Assembly (NCBI GenBank): GCA_030612225.1
Contig: JAUWOH010000119.1
Location: forward strand, 1 to 8,386
DNA from: Desulfobacteraceae bacterium
GTDB lineage: Bacteria > Desulfobacterota > Desulfobacteria > Desulfobacterales > JAUWMJ01
Reading direction: 5' to 3'
DNA: 8,386 nt
Numbering within the stretch: position 1 is the first letter of the stretch; every line of letters begins with the position of its first letter. Of this stretch, positions 5,678-8,386 are shown piece after piece. Under the pieces are notes generated by a model. The model worked only from the letters and a program-made list of their open reading frames with translations, made no database searches and was not told where the DNA came from. The position numbers were made by a program, and so were the translations under genes.

Positions 5678-8143
5678 CTACGAAACCTTTGAATTCTGTC
5701 CATTGAGTGGTACTTTAAAATATACCGTGGTGCCTTTTTCCGGGCGGGATTGAACCTCCAGGATTCCTCCAGCCAGGCTCGCTCGCTCTTGCATGCCTGC
5801 CACTCCAAGGCATTCGGACTCTGACAATTCAAGTGCATTGAATCCGCGACCATTGTCAGCAATCGCCAATGTCAATATGCCTTTTTCGGCCCCCAAAGCA
5901 ACATCAACCCGGCCGGCAAAAGAATGACGCGCTACATTGGTTAAAGCTTCCTGGGCGATGCGATAGGATGCAGTGGCAACGGTATCATTTGTAACCGGAA
6001 CATTCGTATGTTCAAAAACACATGTAATATCTGTGCGTTTTTCAAAATCGGTTGTGTACCATTCCAACGCATCGACAAGTCCCAGGTCGTCAAGCACACC
6101 CGGACGAAGACGAAACGCCATGCTTCTGACATCCTTAATGGTTTTATCGATCAGGCTGCACATTGTCAAGGCGCGTTCTGCAGCTTTAGAGTCTGTCTCT
6201 TTAAGGCGCTCTCGAATCCAGACCGAGTCCATACGCAGAGCTGTCAGTACCTGACCAAGCTCATCATGAAGTTCACGTGCAATTGCAGTTCTTTCCTTTT
6301 CCTGGTTGGCCATTATGCTGCCGGAAAGTCGTCTGAGTTGATCTTGAGCCCTTTTAACAGCACTCATGTCTGTTGAAATTGAGCACACACCACTTACGGC
6401 ACCCGATTCGTCATAAACTGGAAATTTTACTGAAAGATATGTGTGAACTACTTCATTTTGAGGAATGTGTTCCTCCATCTGGAATGAACGCTTTTCAGAA
6501 AGAACTTTCAGATCGTTAGTTCGGAACTGGTCTGCAACCTCTTTGGGTAGAATTTCATAATCAGTTTTTCCTCTAACCTCATCGTTTTGCACGTTAAATA
6601 ATTCCTCATACCTGGAATTTACTAAAACGTACCTGCCTCGTTCATCTTTAATATAGACGACGGCAGGTGTGTATTTAAGTATGCTTGAAATTTCTCTTGT
6701 CCTGTTTTTGACCTGCCGTTCCAGATCTTTCGAGTATTGGCCGAGTTTTTCCGTTGCCTGTTGAAGAGCTTCCTCCGCTCTTTTCCGTTCAGTAACATCA
6801 ATTGAGACAGCAAGGGATCTGGTAATGTTACCATCTACATCCCTATCTCCGATAGCGGAAAGAAGGACGTCTATTGTGCTACCATCTTTTTTAACAAACT
6901 GGTATGGAATATCCTTACAAAATCCGATTTTAAAGAATTCTGGAAAGATATTTTTTTCCGCATAAAGGCGAGAGGTTTCGGTAAAAAAACTGGTCAGTTT
7001 TTGTCCGATTACTTCTTTTCGTTCATAACCAAGCGCTTCGGCCCAATGGTCACTTACACTAACCAGCCTCCCTTTTGTATCAACAGAATGGAGCATCGCA
7101 GGCGTGTTGTGATAGATAGATCGGTATCGTTCATCGCTTTCGCGTAGAGCTTTTTCAACCGATTTGCGCTGAGATATTTCTATGCTTGCCTTTCTATAGA
7201 GAAAGAAAACAGATAATCCGATTAGGACGCATAATGTCAGAACAATCGGTCCTATTATACGGATGAAAGGATCTGAAACCGCTTTCGAAATGGCCTTGAG
7301 GCTGCTAAGATGGACAATATTCCAACCGGGATAATTTGTAATTCCTGCAAGATGAATCAGGTACTTATTTCCTTTGCGGTCTACAATATAGTTTCCTTTT
7401 GACTCCAGGCCGGTCCAATTCCAGGGGCCTTTACCAAACTGTCGGGATTCGGCAATTTGAGGAATTTCTTCGGAAGAAAATTCCCATAGTAAATGATAAA
7501 GCCATTCTTTGCGGTTCGATATAAAAATAACACCATGAGGGTCGGTTACCAGTACTATCTCGTTATGTGATGTCCCTATCTCTTTTTCAATAAGCTCAAT
7601 AGATGCCTTGATAACAACAATTCCCACAGGTGCGTTTTGTGAGTTTTCATAAATCGGATGACTGTAATACGCTCCCCGTTTCCCTGATGCAACTCCAAGG
7701 GCAAGATAGATAGCAGGTTTGCCCTGGATCGCCTGCTTAAAATACGGCCGAAAAGCAAAATTTTTTCCAACAAAGCTGTCTTTGTCATAACGATTGCTGG
7801 AAGCAACAGTAAATCCATCGCTGTTCATCAAATAACAGACACCCACATCCAATGTGTTCTTGAAATGGTCTAAAACAGCATTTGCTTTTGAAAGAGAAGC
7901 AGCATCGCTGTGGCTCAGAGCATCACGGACATGCTGCATTCCTGCCAGGGTTTTCACAGGTTTAACATTTTCCGAAAGAAACGAAGACAGGTTCTTTTTT
8001 ATCATCTCAAGGCGGGCTACCGCCTGGCGCTCAGCCTCGTTAAACGCAGATTCTTTTATGGATGAATAATAAAAATATCCTCCGGTCGATGCGGATAAAA
8101 AAGCCAGCAAAGATAAAACTAGTAGAATTATACGAAGTTTCAT
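5678..8143 (-). CDS. Membrane sensor histidine kinase: DctB-like Cache sensor, two PAS domains, HisKA_3
   Basis: Sensor kinase of 821 residues. TM1 is at about 5-26. A periplasmic Cache-type sensor (about 35-285) contains FAFRPYFKQAIQGKP (129-143) and LALGVASGKRGAYYSHPIY (147-165), closely resembling C4-dicarboxylate sensors of the DctB type. TM2 is at about 293-316. PAS1 (about 335-455) ends in the usual DVTERKRAEEAL. A coiled coil (about 455-485) leads to PAS2 (about 485-600). The HisKA_3 dimerisation domain has ARELHDELGQ with phosphoacceptor H626, then LRPGVLDDLGLVDALEW (679-695). The HATPase has the N-box QEALTN (731-736), G1 box DNGRGF (763-768) and G2 region GVAGM (780-784). All catalytic motifs are intact. 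Upstream in-frame TAA fixes the ATG although the ribosome site is poor. The TAG stop lies 9 nt before the in-frame regulator start. Ligand unknown; a small carboxylate is inferred. Confidence 0.93.
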   Translation of the reverse strand: MKLRIILLVLSLLAFLSASTGGYFYYSSIKESAFNEAERQAVARLEMIKKNLSSFLSENVKPVKTLAGMQHVRDALSHSDAASLSKANAVLDHFKNTLDVGVCYLMNSDGFTVASSNRYDKDSFVGKNFAFRPYFKQAIQGKPAIYLALGVASGKRGAYYSHPIYENSQNAPVGIVVIKASIELIEKEIGTSHNEIVLVTDPHGVIFISNRKEWLYHLLWEFSSEEIPQIAESRQFGKGPWNWTGLESKGNYIVDRKGNKYLIHLAGITNYPGWNIVHLSSLKAISKAVSDPFIRIIGPIVLTLCVLIGLSVFFLYRKASIEISQRKSVEKALRESDERYRSIYHNTPAMLHSVDTKGRLVSVSDHWAEALGYERKEVIGQKLTSFFTETSRLYAEKNIFPEFFKIGFCKDIPYQFVKKDGSTIDVLLSAIGDRDVDGNITRSLAVSIDVTERKRAEEALQQATEKLGQYSKDLERQVKNRTREISSILKYTPAVVYIKDERGRYVLVNSRYEELFNVQNDEVRGKTDYEILPKEVADQFRTNDLKVLSEKRSFQMEEHIPQNEVVHTYLSVKFPVYDESGAVSGVCSISTDMSAVKRAQDQLRRLSGSIMANQEKERTAIARELHDELGQVLTALRMDSVWIRERLKETDSKAAERALTMCSLIDKTIKDVRSMAFRLRPGVLDDLGLVDALEWYTTDFEKRTDITCVFEHTNVPVTNDTVATASYRIAQEALTNVARHSFAGRVDVALGAEKGILTLAIADNGRGFNALELSESECLGVAGMQERASLAGGILEVQSRPEKGTTVYFKVPLNGQNSKVS

Positions 8144-8184
8144 TAATTCAGACTTTGTAATTTAGTAAGCGTTCACGGAACGTT

Positions 8185-8205
8185 GAAATTAGAAATTGGA
8201 AATTT
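8185..8205. repeat. Three tandem GAAATTN heptamers
   Basis: GAAATTA, GAAATTG and GAAATTT follow each other without gaps 42 bp upstream of the kinase start. The array is short and AT-rich, and no function can be assigned. Confidence 0.6.
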
Positions 8206-8299
8206 GGCCTTCATGCTTTTGAACTGTATTTTAAATAAAAACCAGAATCCAGTAACAAGCAACTTGATGTATTATTACATGAATTCGGAAAAAATAAAT

Positions 8300-8341
8300 T
8301 TGTCAACTTATTGTCAACCTTTACTTAATATTATTGTCAAC
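8300..8341. repeat. Three TTGTCAAC direct repeats, possible operator
   Basis: The octamer TTGTCAAC is present exactly at 8300-8307, 8311-8318 and 8334-8341, so starts are 11 and 23 bp apart, about one and two helical turns. On the minus strand each reads GTTGACAA and contains the -35 consensus TTGACA, but no -10 box sits at proper spacing. Same-face direct repeats fit a regulator binding array upstream of the kinase operon; that function is inferred. Confidence 0.5.
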
Positions 8342-8386
8342 CACATGATTAATGATTTGTTGTAGAGCCGGGCTAAGGTTGTCGGT
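8321..8386 (-). CDS. Possible C-terminal end of a gene entering from the right edge
   Basis: The minus strand is open for 21 codons from the window edge to a TAA at 8321-8323, ending ...LSPALQQIINHVVDNNIK. Composition looks protein-like and GC content rises toward the edge. A second frame is also open over most of this stretch, so the length is not significant in itself. No family is recognised. Confidence 0.2.
   Translation of the reverse strand, partial: TDNLSPALQQIINHVVDNNIK

Larger units (their letters stand above)
8144..8386. other. AT-rich upstream region of the two-component operon
   Basis: No supported complete gene. It should hold the promoter of the kinase-regulator operon, but no convincing -35/-10 pair was found. 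It contains three GAAATTN heptamers (8185-8205), three TTGTCAAC octamers (8300-8341), and a minus-strand frame open from the right edge to a TAA at 8321-8323 that may be the end of a neighbouring gene. The plus-strand ORF at 8183-8365 starts with TTG, has no ribosome site and has repeat-derived, low-complexity composition, so it is not called. Confidence 0.6.

Noticed and set aside
5973..6376. Plus-strand ORFs opposite the kinase gene
   Set aside because: They are antisense shadows of a kinase whose catalytic motifs are intact in the minus frame.
8183..8365. 60-codon plus-strand ORF at the right end
   Set aside because: TTG start without a ribosome site, in AT-rich sequence that includes the heptamer and octamer repeats, and no protein-family resemblance.

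Overview
Every protein gene supported in this window lies on the minus strand, so transcription runs right to left. The layout is a branched-chain amino acid type (Liv/HAAT family) ABC transporter operon in the classical order livK-livH-livM-livG-livF, preceded on its upstream side by a two-component pair (sensor histidine kinase, then NarL/FixJ-type response regulator). The moderate GC content, the Gram-negative periplasmic binding protein, the DctB-like sensor and the palindrome-rich spacers suggest a deltaproteobacterium of the Desulfobacterales type. That placement is an inference from gene style, not from a marker gene.

Region by region, in transcription order: 8144-8386 is AT-rich and mostly non-coding, with short repeats and possibly the last 21 codons of a gene entering from the right edge. 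8143-5678 encodes an 821-residue membrane kinase (TM, DctB-like periplasmic Cache sensor, TM, PAS, PAS, HisKA_3, HATPase). 5668-5030 encodes its 212-residue response regulator. 5029-4591 is a 439-bp spacer with several hairpins, a 10-bp palindrome and a probable livK promoter. 4590-3388 is livK, closed by an intrinsic terminator. 3387-3166 is a spacer filled by a large imperfect palindrome. 3165-2290 is livH. 2289-2061 is a second palindrome-filled spacer. 2060-1050 (livM), 1053-328 (livG, TTG start) and 341-27 (livF) overlap and are probably translationally coupled.

How the parts work together: LivK captures an amino acid or similar small ligand in the periplasm, LivH and LivM form the channel, and LivG and LivF are the ATPases. 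The kinase and regulator could control this uptake operon, but only proximity supports that.

Most striking observations: (1) livF is stopped by an in-frame TAG at codon 105, after which the same frame keeps reading as LivF to the window edge. (2) The only other TAG stop, that of the kinase, is followed in the same frame by three sense codons and then the regulator's ATG, so amber readthrough would make a hybrid kinase-regulator. (3) The spacers on both sides of livH carry large imperfect palindromes with an identical 14-bp core in the same orientation, and one of them has arms that cannot all pair at once.
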